DNA of 64,000 bases, from positions 1 to 64,000 of the forward strand of contig NZ_JBQCJW010000011.1 in assembly GCF_051967575.1 (NCBI RefSeq). The letters run 5' to 3'. Shown here in pieces: positions 43,835-53,220 of the stretch (position 1 is its first letter; each line of letters starts with the position of its first letter). Source of the stretch: Solibacillus silvestris_B (lineage in GTDB: Bacteria; Bacillota; Bacilli; Bacillales_A; Planococcaceae). Under the pieces are notes generated by a model. The model made no database searches and had not been told where the DNA came from. It was given only the letters and a program-made list of their open reading frames with translations. The translations under genes were made by a program, and so were the position numbers.

Positions 43835-45562
43835 ATGGGGATGAAAACAATGGAAAAACTAGCAGTCATTCCAGGGGAACATAATTTAAAAAATTATGGG
43901 GAAACAGCTGCAAATCATGATTGGGAAAATACCGAAAAAGCATTTTCCTGGTATGAAACGGGGAAGGTGAATATTGCGCATGAAGCAATAGACCGGCATG
44001 TCGAAACACATCGGAAAAATAAAGTTGCTCTTTATTATAATGATGGAATTCGAAAAGAGACATATTCTTTCTTTGATATGAAACGCAACTCCAACAAAGC
44101 AGCGAATGTATTGAAGGGAAAGGCAGATTTGCAAAAAGGCGATCGCATTTTTGTATTTATGCCACGTACACCGGAACTTTATTTCAGCTTGCTGGGTGCC
44201 TTGAAAATTGGCGCAATTGTAGGACCGTTATTCGAAGCATTTATGGAAGGGGCCGTATATGACCGTCTAATGGACAGTGAGGCAGTTGCTATTGTGACAA
44301 CGCCAGCACTATTGAACCGCGTACCAGTGGAGAAGCTGCCGCATTTGAAAACAATCTTCGTAGTCGGGGAAAACATCGAAGAAACAGACAAAATTTTAGA
44401 TTTTAATAAACATTTCAAAGAGGCATCTCAAGATTTTGACATCGAATGGGTCGATAAAGAGGATGGCTCCATTTTGCATTATACATCTGGCTCCACAGGT
44501 GCTCCAAAAGGGGTATTGCATGTCCATTATGCAATGGTGCAGCAATATCAAACAGCACAATGGGTACTAGATTTAAAGGATAATGATATTTATTGGTGCA
44601 CAGCCGATCCGGGGTGGGTGACAGGTACAGCTTACGGTATTTTTGGTCCATGGCTAAACGGTATTACGAATGTGATCATTGGAGGTCGCTTCAGTCCGCA
44701 AGCCTGGTATGGCGCAATCGAAGAATATGGTGTAACGGTATGGTACAGTGCGCCAACAGCATTTCGCATGTTAATGGGCGCTGGACCGAATGTTATCGGC
44801 CAATATAATCTTTCGTCACTGCGCCACGTATTGTCTGTTGGGGAGCCGTTAAACCCGGAAGTAGTAAAATGGGGAATTGAGACATTAAATCACCGTATTC
44901 ACGATACATGGTGGATGACTGAAACAGGTGGGCATATGATCTGCAACTACCCGTCGCTTGAAATAAAACCAGGTTCAATGGGAAAACCCGTACCGGGTAT
45001 TTACGCAACAATTGTTGACGATCAAGGTAATGAAGTACCGCCTTATACAATGGGGAATTTGGCAATCAAAAAAGGCTGGCCTGCAATGATGCGCCAAATT
45101 TGGGGAAATAAGGAGCGCTATGATTCATACTTCCTAAAAGGGGAGTGGTATGTTTCGGGAGACTCGGCATATATGGACGAAGAGGGCTATTTCTGGTTCC
45201 AAGGCCGGGTAGATGATGTCATCATGACGGCGGGTGAGCGTGTTGGCCCATTTGAAGTGGAAAGTAAACTGCTTGAACATCCTGATGTAATAGAGGCGGG
45301 CGTAATTGGAAAACCAGACCCTGTACGGGGCGAAATTATTAAAGCATTTGTTTCATTGCGTGAAGGGGTAGAACCAAGTGAAACGCTCGAAGCGGATATT
45401 CGGGAATTTGTAAAAACAGGCTTATCCGCACATGCAGCACCACGCGAGATTGAATTTAAAGACAAGCTTCCAAAAACACGCAGCGGTAAAATTATGCGCC
45501 GTGTATTAAAAGCCTGGGAACTTAATCTGCCTGCAGGTGATCTGTCTACAATGGAAGACTAA
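43835..45562 (+). CDS. acsA: Acetyl-CoA synthetase AcsA
   Basis: A 575-residue AMP-forming ligase that activates acetate to acetyl-CoA. HYTSGSTGAPKGVLHVH (P-loop, about residues 212-228), HDTWWMTETGGHM and GDSAYMDEEGYFWFQGRVDDVI are core motifs; the regulatory acetylation lysine is in KTRSGKIMRRVL (about residue 551). Its activity should be controlled by the divergent acuA and acuC products. The ATG follows AAGGGGA. Confidence 0.95.
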   Translation: MGMKTMEKLAVIPGEHNLKNYGETAANHDWENTEKAFSWYETGKVNIAHEAIDRHVETHRKNKVALYYNDGIRKETYSFFDMKRNSNKAANVLKGKADLQKGDRIFVFMPRTPELYFSLLGALKIGAIVGPLFEAFMEGAVYDRLMDSEAVAIVTTPALLNRVPVEKLPHLKTIFVVGENIEETDKILDFNKHFKEASQDFDIEWVDKEDGSILHYTSGSTGAPKGVLHVHYAMVQQYQTAQWVLDLKDNDIYWCTADPGWVTGTAYGIFGPWLNGITNVIIGGRFSPQAWYGAIEEYGVTVWYSAPTAFRMLMGAGPNVIGQYNLSSLRHVLSVGEPLNPEVVKWGIETLNHRIHDTWWMTETGGHMICNYPSLEIKPGSMGKPVPGIYATIVDDQGNEVPPYTMGNLAIKKGWPAMMRQIWGNKERYDSYFLKGEWYVSGDSAYMDEEGYFWFQGRVDDVIMTAGERVGPFEVESKLLEHPDVIEAGVIGKPDPVRGEIIKAFVSLREGVEPSETLEADIREFVKTGLSAHAAPREIEFKDKLPKTRSGKIMRRVLKAWELNLPAGDLSTMED

Positions 45563-45593
45563 TCCCGTACAATTATACAATTGCATAAAATAC

Positions 45594-45628
45594 TAAGGCG
45601 CTTACAAATATGTAGGTGCCTTTTTTTA
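45594..45628 (+). terminator. Terminator after acsA
   Basis: AAGGCGCTTACA / TGTAGGTGCCTT stem with seven T residues. Confidence 0.85.
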
Positions 45629-45689
45629 TAGTTTAGGGTAAATAAATAATAGAAAATTTAAAATTATCCATAATTATATAAAAATACAG

Positions 45690-45752
45690 TTGACTAAATA
45701 AATATACATAACTATACTTATTTTTATCTTTTAGAATTCATAAAAATGCTTT
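45690..45752 (+). promoter_or_regulatory. argCJBD promoter with ARG-box-like sites
   Basis: TTGACT (45690-45695), 17 bases, TATACT (45713-45718) form a good promoter. Two sites resemble the Bacillus ArgR/AhrC ARG box (CATGAATAAAAATKCAAK): 45735-45752 (about 13 of 18) and 45693-45710 (about 11 of 18), the latter covering the promoter spacer. Arginine repression is the likely consequence. Confidence 0.6.
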
Positions 45753-45779
45753 TCGTAATATTAAAAATTATGGGGTGAC

Positions 45780-46817
45780 ATGATGAAAGCAGGGATTATT
45801 GGCGCCACGGGGTATGGCGGGCTAGAATTATTGCGTTTTTTGCATAATCATAAAGAAGTGGAAGAAGTCGGATTATTTACTTCATCTGAAGAGGGAACTT
45901 TATTTTCAAGTAAATTTCCGCATTTAACAGATCTTTATAATAAGCCATTATTGAAAATTGATTATGATGCGTTGGCAAAATACGATGTTGTATTTGCAAG
46001 TACGCCATCCGGAGTATCGAGCACATTATTTCCGCCGTTAATCGGGTTAGGTCCAAAACTAATCGATTTATCAGGGGATTTTCGATTGAAAAATCTAGCA
46101 AGCTATGAAACTTGGTATAAAAAACCGCCGGCACCGGAGAAAATCGTTGAAAAAAGCGTATATGGTTTAACAGAATGGAATGAAGCGGCCATAAAAAAGG
46201 CTGTTTTGATAGCAAATCCCGGCTGTTATCCGACTGCAGTGCTATTATCTATTTTGCCTCTTATTAAGCACCGGCTTATCGATCCGAACTTTTTGGTTAT
46301 CGATGCGAAAAGCGGAATATCCGGTGCAGGCAACAAGCCATCACAAGCAACGCATTACAGCGAAGCAAATGAAAACTTCTCGATTTATAAAATTAATGAG
46401 CATCAGCATATACCTGAAATTGAACAGGCGGTTTCGATGTTTGGCGGTGTTGATATAAATATTACGTTTAATACACATTTAGTGCCGATGACGCGCGGAA
46501 TTTTAACGACCTCTTATGCACAGGTAACGGAAGGTGCAACAGGAAAGCAATTAATCGATTGTCTGACAGCTGCATATGAGGATCATCCATTTGTCCGTGT
46601 CATTCAAGAGGCTTCCTCTATAGGCACAAACCGTGTAAAAGGTTCGAATTATTGCGATATTTATGTGAAGCTTGACGAACGGACAAATCGGGCGACCATT
46701 ATTGGCGTCATCGATAATTTAGTAAAAGGAGCTGCCGGTCAAGCGATTCAAAATATGAATGTGCAATTTGGTTTACCGCAGCAAACTGGCTTACAGCTTG
46801 TACCATACTTTATTTAA
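45780..46817 (+). CDS. argC: N-acetyl-gamma-glutamyl-phosphate reductase ArgC
   Basis: A 345-residue NADPH enzyme, third step of arginine synthesis. GIIGATGYGGLELLR binds the cofactor; IANPGCYPTAVLL holds the catalytic Cys (about residue 146). IYKINEHQHIPEIEQ and HLVPMTRGILTT complete the active site. It starts within GGGGTGACATG; a second ATG follows directly. It is the first gene of argCJBD. Confidence 0.95.
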   Translation: MMKAGIIGATGYGGLELLRFLHNHKEVEEVGLFTSSEEGTLFSSKFPHLTDLYNKPLLKIDYDALAKYDVVFASTPSGVSSTLFPPLIGLGPKLIDLSGDFRLKNLASYETWYKKPPAPEKIVEKSVYGLTEWNEAAIKKAVLIANPGCYPTAVLLSILPLIKHRLIDPNFLVIDAKSGISGAGNKPSQATHYSEANENFSIYKINEHQHIPEIEQAVSMFGGVDINITFNTHLVPMTRGILTTSYAQVTEGATGKQLIDCLTAAYEDHPFVRVIQEASSIGTNRVKGSNYCDIYVKLDERTNRATIIGVIDNLVKGAAGQAIQNMNVQFGLPQQTGLQLVPYFI

Positions 46818-46836
46818 TCATTAGGAGGGGCATTAT

Positions 46837-48060
46837 ATGGCATCAACAATTGAAATGAAAAAACTATCCAGCAAAAATATTGTATCACCGAAAGGATTTA
46901 CCGCAGCAGGGGTTCATTGCGGCATTAAACATAAGAAAAAGGATTTGGCCATTTTGCTGAGTGAAGTGCCGGCAAGTGTGGCAGGCGTGTTTACAACAAA
47001 TGCCGTACAGGCCGCACCGATAAAAGTGACGAAAGAAGTTGTGTATGAAACGAAAAAAATGCAGGCGGTCATCGTCAATTCCGGCAATGCGAATGCCTGC
47101 ACAGGGAAACAAGGTTTGGCGGATGCGTATGAAATGCAGCAACTTGCAGCATATAAGTTCGGTATTGAGGCAAATTTAGTCGGAGTTGCTTCTACAGGGG
47201 TAATTGGTGAAATTATGAAAATGGAGCCTGTGAAAAAAGGTATTGATCTGTTAAATCCACAATCCAAACTCGAAAACGGCATTGATTTTTCGCAGGCGAT
47301 CATGACGACAGATACTGTGATGAAAAATACGACATATTCCACAATTATTGACGGCAAGGAAGTATTGGTTTCAGGAACGGCTAAAGGTTCTGGCATGATT
47401 GAGCCAAATATGGCGACAATGCTCGGCTTTATTACGACAGATGCAAATATTGAATCAGAGGAGCTGCAAAAGGCGCTATCCAGTATAACGGATTGCACAT
47501 TCAACTCGATTACGGTCGATGGCGATACATCAACGAACGATACAGTCATAGTGATGGCAAACGGCTTAGCGGGAAATGAGCCTTTGACGCCTGCACATCC
47601 CGATTGGGAGAACTTTTACACAGCATTGCGCCTAGTTGCAGAAGATTTAGCAAAATCAATCGCGCGTGATGGAGAAGGAGCGACAAAATTAATTGAAGTT
47701 GAGGTGGATGGTGCTATTTCAGATGAGGAGGCGCGTAAAATAGCAAAGACTGTTGTAGGTTCCCCTCTCGTAAAAACAGCGGTGTTCGGATGTGATGCGA
47801 ACTGGGGGCGTATTATAGCGGCAGTCGGCTATTCAGGCGCCATCGTGGATCCGGATAAAATCACGATCAAAATCGGTGGGGCGACAATGGTCGAAAATGG
47901 TGAACCGATTAAGTTTTCGGAAGAAGCATTGATCGAGATATTGAAGCAGCATGAAGTAAAAATTTATGTGTCTTTAGAGGTTGGGGAAGGACACGGGTTT
48001 GCATGGGGGTGTGATTTAACTTATGACTATGTCCAAATCAACGCTTCATACCGCTCATAA
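46837..48060 (+). CDS. argJ: Ornithine/glutamate acetyltransferase ArgJ
   Basis: A 407-residue enzyme that recycles the acetyl group between N-acetylornithine and glutamate. GSGMIEPNMATMLGFITTDA contains the autoprocessing site before the nucleophilic Thr of ATML (about residue 190), which splits it into alpha and beta chains. AGVFTTNAVQAAPI and KTAVFGCDANWGRI are conserved. AGGAGGGG precedes the ATG. Confidence 0.95.
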   Translation: MASTIEMKKLSSKNIVSPKGFTAAGVHCGIKHKKKDLAILLSEVPASVAGVFTTNAVQAAPIKVTKEVVYETKKMQAVIVNSGNANACTGKQGLADAYEMQQLAAYKFGIEANLVGVASTGVIGEIMKMEPVKKGIDLLNPQSKLENGIDFSQAIMTTDTVMKNTTYSTIIDGKEVLVSGTAKGSGMIEPNMATMLGFITTDANIESEELQKALSSITDCTFNSITVDGDTSTNDTVIVMANGLAGNEPLTPAHPDWENFYTALRLVAEDLAKSIARDGEGATKLIEVEVDGAISDEEARKIAKTVVGSPLVKTAVFGCDANWGRIIAAVGYSGAIVDPDKITIKIGGATMVENGEPIKFSEEALIEILKQHEVKIYVSLEVGEGHGFAWGCDLTYDYVQINASYRS

Positions 48061-48799
48061 AATGGTCATTAAGCTTGGGGGAAGCACATTGGAAGGTCTT
48101 AACATGGCCTTCTTCCGCAATTTCAAAGCACTTCAAGATCAAGGGATTCAACTGATTATTACACATGGAGGCGGACCAGCGATTAACCGCGAATTAGCTG
48201 CTGCCGGAATTGAATCGCATACAGTGAATGGGCTGCGTGTAACGAATGAAGAAATGATTGAAATTGTGCAATCTACATTGATCGGCAAAGTAAATCCGGC
48301 TTTAGTTCATGAGTTGCATGCCGCGGAAATTCCCGCCATCGGATTAAATGGATTTGATAATGGACTGCTGGAAAGTGAATTTTTGGACTATGATGTATAC
48401 AAATATGTGGGGGAAGTTAAGAAGGTGAATATCGGTGTATTAAATACATTGACAGATGCAGGCATAGTCCCTGTGATTGCATGCATTGGCGCAACAGAAG
48501 AAGGGCAGGCGCTTAATATTAACGGGGATACAGTAGCTTGTGAAATTGCGTTGGCAGTCGGTGCAGATTGCTTATTGCTCGTTACAGACGTGGCGGGCGT
48601 TCGCATTAACGATGAATATCAGAAAGAAGTGACCCCAAGCCTAATTGGGCAATGGATTGAAGAAGGGCATATTTATGGAGGAATGATCCCAAAAGTTCAA
48701 GGCGCCTTAAATTGTTTGCATGCGGGAATTCCGTCCGTCCAAATTGTCAACGAAACATTAACCGGTACGACTATTTTAAGTGAGGAGCTAGTAAAATGA
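48023..48799 (+). CDS. argB: Acetylglutamate kinase ArgB
   Basis: A 258-residue amino acid kinase. VIKLGGSTLEG and THGGGPAIN bind phosphate and substrate; GLRVTNEEMIEIV and GGMIPKVQGAL are kinase signatures. The start is uncertain: the ATG at 48023 overlaps argJ by 38 bases and has GGGGGTG about 12 bases upstream, while the ATG at 48062 gives the usual N-terminus but lacks any ribosome binding site. Confidence 0.92.
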   Translation: MTMSKSTLHTAHKMVIKLGGSTLEGLNMAFFRNFKALQDQGIQLIITHGGGPAINRELAAAGIESHTVNGLRVTNEEMIEIVQSTLIGKVNPALVHELHAAEIPAIGLNGFDNGLLESEFLDYDVYKYVGEVKKVNIGVLNTLTDAGIVPVIACIGATEEGQALNINGDTVACEIALAVGADCLLLVTDVAGVRINDEYQKEVTPSLIGQWIEEGHIYGGMIPKVQGALNCLHAGIPSVQIVNETLTGTTILSEELVK

Positions 48800-49950
48800 G
48801 TGCATTGTTTCAAAATTATGCAAGAAGACCTTTCGCGATTGTCGAAGGGAAAGGAACAGAAGTATTCGATGAATCGGGGAAGCGTTATTTGGATTTTACG
48901 AGCGGCATTGCTGTTTGCAGCTTAGGGCATGCCTACCCGGCGATTGTAGAGGCGATTCAAAAGCAAAGTGAAAAACTTTGGCATATTAGCAACTTATTCG
49001 AAAGTCCGGGCCAAGAAAAACTGGCGGCATCTTTAGTTGAAGATTTGCATGTATCTTATGCTTTCTTCTGCAATAGCGGAGCAGAGGCAAATGAGGCTGC
49101 CATTAAACTTGCACGTAAACATACAGGAAAGCATAAGATTATTGTTTTCGAACAAAGCTTCCATGGGCGTACATTTGGAGCAATGAGTGCGACAGGCCAA
49201 GACAAAGTGCGCAACGGCTTCGGGCCTTTAGTAAGTGAATTTGTCACATTGCCATTTAATGATGCAGAGGCATTGAAGGCGGCGGCAAATACAGAAACTG
49301 CTGCCATTATGCTTGAATTGATTCAAGGTGAGGGCGGGGTTAACCCGGTGACCGATGATTTCGCCCAGGCAATTCATGATATCCAGCAATCAACGGATAT
49401 TTTAGTCATTGCCGACGAAGTGCAAACAGGAATCGGGCGTACCGGAACACGTTTTGCATTTGAACAAACCGTACTGAAGCCGGATATTATTTCGATGGCG
49501 AAAGGTCTCGGGAGCGGTTTTCCGATCGGGGGCATACTTGGTACGGCTGAACTGTTTGATACATTTAATGCAGGGACACATGGCACGACATTCGGCGGGA
49601 ATCCACTAGCGGTTGCAGTGGCGCAAACGGTTGTCGACCATATATTTAACGATGCATTTTTAGGGAGTGTAAAGCAAAAATCGAGCTATTTTGCCAGTAA
49701 GCTTCAACAAGCTTTTCCGGAACAGCAGTATGCGATCCAAGGAAAAGGGTTAATGCTTGGTCTAAGCTTAGGCGGCGAAGATGTGGCGCCATATGTAACA
49801 GCTTTAGATGAAGCTGGGCTGTTGACTGTTGCAGCAGGGCCGAAAGTTATACGATTATTGCCTCCTTTAACTGTAAGTGAACATGAAATAGATGAGGCTG
49901 TTTCTATACTAAAGACTGTATTGAAGAAAGAAAAAATTCCGAATATTTAA
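48796..49950 (+). CDS. argD: Acetylornithine aminotransferase ArgD
   Basis: A 384-residue class III PLP transaminase. NSGAEANEAAIKLAR (cofactor phosphate), VIADEVQTGIGRTG (Asp), SMAKGLGSGFPIGG (PLP lysine) and HGTTFGGNPLAV are diagnostic. The ATG overlaps the argB stop as ATGA. carAB and argF do not follow, unlike B. subtilis. Confidence 0.95.
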   Translation: MSALFQNYARRPFAIVEGKGTEVFDESGKRYLDFTSGIAVCSLGHAYPAIVEAIQKQSEKLWHISNLFESPGQEKLAASLVEDLHVSYAFFCNSGAEANEAAIKLARKHTGKHKIIVFEQSFHGRTFGAMSATGQDKVRNGFGPLVSEFVTLPFNDAEALKAAANTETAAIMLELIQGEGGVNPVTDDFAQAIHDIQQSTDILVIADEVQTGIGRTGTRFAFEQTVLKPDIISMAKGLGSGFPIGGILGTAELFDTFNAGTHGTTFGGNPLAVAVAQTVVDHIFNDAFLGSVKQKSSYFASKLQQAFPEQQYAIQGKGLMLGLSLGGEDVAPYVTALDEAGLLTVAAGPKVIRLLPPLTVSEHEIDEAVSILKTVLKKEKIPNI

Positions 49951-49952
49951 CG

Positions 49953-50003
49953 CAAAAAAAATCCCGCCAACTTCTATGACACATCGTTGGCGGGATTTTT
50001 ATT
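49953..50003. terminator. Bidirectional terminator argD / PBP
   Basis: AAAAATCCCGCCAAC / GTTGGCGGGATTTTT stem with A- and T-runs on both sides. Confidence 0.92.
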
Positions 50004-50014
50004 TTGTTTATATA

Positions 50015-52837
50015 TTATTCTGCTGATGTTTCGTCTGAATCGGTTTCAATATTTTCCGGTTCTTCTATTACTTCCCCAGGAACGATATTGTCATCAACTT
50101 CAGGAGGGGCAACATCGATAATTTCTCCGACTTCATTTGAATAGCCGGATTCCAGCCCTGTAATATCAACAGCGACTACTACATATCTAACTCCGGGCGA
50201 AACAGTCATTTGGAACCCTTCGAATGACTTTAATGATCGCACGAGAGATGTTCCCTCATTTGTAATACTATAAACCCGATAGCCGACGACATCGTTTGAC
50301 GTAGAGGCGGTCCATGATAACGAACCATTCGCCAATGTAGCAAAAACAGCTTCCGGGCGGGCACCATCCGCTCCGAACGAGGCACCGGATACGACGCCTT
50401 TGCCCGAACTGAATGGCAGCAGCTTTGACGCATCCCCGCCAAGCTTGCCAAGCATGCGGTCAATGAATGTCTGATTTAACCCATAGCCGCTCATTTGTAC
50501 AAATTCCGTCGGTGTTGTCGGCAATGCCGCATATGTGCTTCCGTTTATTACGACAGAAGTGGACGATACGAAACTATCATCCGGCTGTGTTGGCAAAAAT
50601 ACGTTTTTGTTAAACAGGTCAGAGCTTATTAAACCAGCGTTAGCGCATGAAGAAGATGATGCTAAACCTGAAATGCCGCAAAATGACTGTGTCACGACGC
50701 CATCTGGTTTTTTGAATGCATCCTTTGTTCCAATCAATTCCGGGTCGATGTCGTAAAGCGTGTTCAAATAATTAGCCCATAAGCGATTCACCCGATTACT
50801 AGGGTGCTGATAACGATTATTAAATGCATACAATGTGCGCGGCTTGTCATATCCTAACCAAACACCGAACGATATATTTGGATTGTAGCCGACTAGCCAA
50901 ACATCTTTATGATCTTGTGTCGTACCTGTTTTTGCAGCAAAGTCAGATGAGAACTTGAGCTGGCTTTTCGCTAATGTCGCAGTGCCGCCTTGTTTAAGTA
51001 CATCGCGCAGCATATCTGTCATCATATAGGCTGTTTCAGGCGCGAATACTTCCACCGGCTCTACCTCATGCTCGTATACGATATTGCCGTCCAAATCTTC
51101 AATGCGTTCAATCATATAGGCATCGATAAATTGGCCACCATTGGCAAATGTAGTATAGGCATTTGTATTCTCTTCTACAGTTGCCCCGTGAGTAATACCG
51201 CCGATCGCTGTAGAAAGATGGACATAATCTCCTTCAGTTAACTTGGAGAAGCCCATTTTTTCCAAATATGCGGCAGGACGACGATCCAAAATGGAATCAT
51301 ATAAGCGCAGCAATGCCAAGTTTTGCGATGAAGCAACTGCTTGACGCGCTGATATTATTCCTAATTCTTGTGTCGGAATATAGTTGACAGGTTCATAGTT
51401 GTCATAATTACGCTTGAATTTCACGTCCACAACAGGGCTGCCTGCACCGATGACGCCATATTCCAGTGCTGGTGCATATGCAAGCAATGGCTTCATCGTC
51501 GAACCGTTTGAACGATATGCCTGTGTGGCGTGGTTTAACTGTTCGAGTTCATGGTCGCGACCTCCGACGAAGCTTAAAATACGGCCCGTTTTATTCTCAA
51601 TGATGATGCTTCCCGTTTGGACAGGAACATCGACCTCGATTTCTTCGCCTGTTTCAGGATCTTTCTCCTTTTTCTTATATGTTTGGCCATATAATGTGAA
51701 TTCTTCCGTTACTTTTTGCATTGCATCATACATTTCTTTATTGATTGTCGAGTAAATGCGATAGCCGCCAGACCGGATTGTGCGGTCTGCTAAAATTGTA
51801 TATTTTTCGTTTAAGCTCGTTTCTTCTTTTAAACGATCAGGGTCAATCCCGTCGTTTTCAGCGAGCATTTTCGCGAAAATTTCCTTTGCGCGTGCCTCAA
51901 GCTCAGCAGTCAACCAAGGATATTTGTCTTCAGGACGCTCCTCATAGCCTTTAAAATCCTTCGTAATCTCATAGACAACGGCTTCGTTATATTCTTTTTC
52001 AGTAATATAGCCCGCTTCCTGCATGCGATGCAATACCGTTTTCATCCCCTCCGCGCTTTTTTGCTCCCCTTTATTAGTGAACGGTGTGTATTTAAATGGC
52101 GCTTGCGGGATTCCGGCAATGTAGGCAGCTTGCGGTAAATTTAACTTGGATGCTGGAATGCCGAATATCCCTTGTGCGGCCGTTTCAATTCCGGCGATAT
52201 TTCGACCGGAAGAGTTTCGGCCATATGGAATGATATTTAAGTATGCTTCTAAAATTTCTTCTTTTGTCATGAAATGTTCAAGACGGTAAGCAAGCAGAAT
52301 TTCTTTTGCTTTACGCTCGTATGAAACTTCATTCGTCAGTATTTGGTTTTTGATTAATTGCTGTGTCAGTGTTGAACCGCCTGTTTGTGTAGAGGAGTTG
52401 GATACATCCTGCAGTAAACCGCGCAATACGGCTTTTGGCACAATCCCCTCATGTTCGCGGAAATATTCATCTTCTGTAGCAAGAACAGCATTAATGACGG
52501 TTGGCGATATATTAGCAAGCGATGTTTCACGTCGGTCCAAATCTGTTCGGATTTTTCCTATGTAAATATCGTTTGCAAAATAAATTTCACTTGTTTCTTC
52601 ATAGCTGAAAATTTGTTCGCGCATTTCTTCTTTTGATCGCAAAGGCTCATCTTTTGTTAATGATGCGAAGTAACCTGCGCCTACACCCCCAACAAAGAAG
52701 AGGGCAGTTGCTATAGAAATAATCGCTAATAGTGTTAAATTCCAAAATACGCTGCCTGTAATGCGTAAGTAGCGCATCGGTTTTGAAGAAGCAAGGAATT
52801 CGATATTTTTATTTAATTTTTCAAGCCATTCTCTCAC
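50015..52837 (-). CDS. Class A penicillin-binding protein
   Basis: A 940-residue bifunctional peptidoglycan synthase. One transmembrane helix (ITGSVFWNLTLLAIISIATALFFV region, about residues 26-55) follows a short cytosolic tail. The glycosyltransferase domain has ATEDEYFREHEG (catalytic Glu) and GGSTLTQQLIKN. The transpeptidase has STMK (about 446), SSQN (about 500) and KTGTTQ (about 635). A C-terminal fibronectin type III-like domain (about 820-905) and an acidic tail follow. Homologous to the PBP1A-type enzymes next to tyrS in Bacillales. AGGAGGTCG precedes the ATG. Confidence 0.93.
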   Translation of the reverse strand: MREWLEKLNKNIEFLASSKPMRYLRITGSVFWNLTLLAIISIATALFFVGGVGAGYFASLTKDEPLRSKEEMREQIFSYEETSEIYFANDIYIGKIRTDLDRRETSLANISPTVINAVLATEDEYFREHEGIVPKAVLRGLLQDVSNSSTQTGGSTLTQQLIKNQILTNEVSYERKAKEILLAYRLEHFMTKEEILEAYLNIIPYGRNSSGRNIAGIETAAQGIFGIPASKLNLPQAAYIAGIPQAPFKYTPFTNKGEQKSAEGMKTVLHRMQEAGYITEKEYNEAVVYEITKDFKGYEERPEDKYPWLTAELEARAKEIFAKMLAENDGIDPDRLKEETSLNEKYTILADRTIRSGGYRIYSTINKEMYDAMQKVTEEFTLYGQTYKKKEKDPETGEEIEVDVPVQTGSIIIENKTGRILSFVGGRDHELEQLNHATQAYRSNGSTMKPLLAYAPALEYGVIGAGSPVVDVKFKRNYDNYEPVNYIPTQELGIISARQAVASSQNLALLRLYDSILDRRPAAYLEKMGFSKLTEGDYVHLSTAIGGITHGATVEENTNAYTTFANGGQFIDAYMIERIEDLDGNIVYEHEVEPVEVFAPETAYMMTDMLRDVLKQGGTATLAKSQLKFSSDFAAKTGTTQDHKDVWLVGYNPNISFGVWLGYDKPRTLYAFNNRYQHPSNRVNRLWANYLNTLYDIDPELIGTKDAFKKPDGVVTQSFCGISGLASSSSCANAGLISSDLFNKNVFLPTQPDDSFVSSTSVVINGSTYAALPTTPTEFVQMSGYGLNQTFIDRMLGKLGGDASKLLPFSSGKGVVSGASFGADGARPEAVFATLANGSLSWTASTSNDVVGYRVYSITNEGTSLVRSLKSFEGFQMTVSPGVRYVVVAVDITGLESGYSNEVGEIIDVAPPEVDDNIVPGEVIEEPENIETDSDETSAE

Positions 52838-52899
52838 ATCATCGACCTCCTAAAATCTTGTTTATTATAGCATATTTGTCGTATAAACGAATATAATTA

Positions 52900-52927
52900 T
52901 TGACATCATCTATTTTCTAGGTAGAAT
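52900..52927 (+). promoter_or_regulatory. Promoter of tyrS leader
   Basis: TTGACA (52900-52905), 16 bases, TAGAAT (52922-52927). Confidence 0.65.
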
Positions 52928-52933
52928 AGAAAT

Positions 52934-53175
52934 ATAAATTTTCATGCAAAGAAGAGTTTGCAGTAGTGAATGTGCTCACTGAGTAGAGAGCTGGCGGTTG
53001 GTGAAAGCCGGTCATAGCGCATTTATGAATTACGTGCTTGGAGCATGAACGGATCGTCGCGATAAAGACGCTTAAAGTGGAAGGAAGGTTTTATTTTTCT
53101 TCAAGCCGGGTGGTACCGCGTTAAATGATAATTTGACGTCCCTGCATGCATTTGCGTGTAGGGGCTTTTTTTATT
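52934..53175 (+). ncRNA. T-box leader, tyrosine-specific (tyrS)
   Basis: AGAGAGCTGGCGGTTGGTG (near 52984) marks distal stem I. The specifier loop has GAATTACG, giving TAC (53031-53033) for tyrosine. The T-box GGGTGGTACCGCG (53108-53120) is followed by a terminator (CCCTGCATGC / GCGTGTAGGG, then a T-run ending near 53173). Uncharged tRNA-Tyr is expected to antiterminate. Confidence 0.95.
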
Positions 53176-53220
53176 TCCTTACATAGCGAATAACAACACA
53201 TGTAAAAGGAGAGAAACAAC

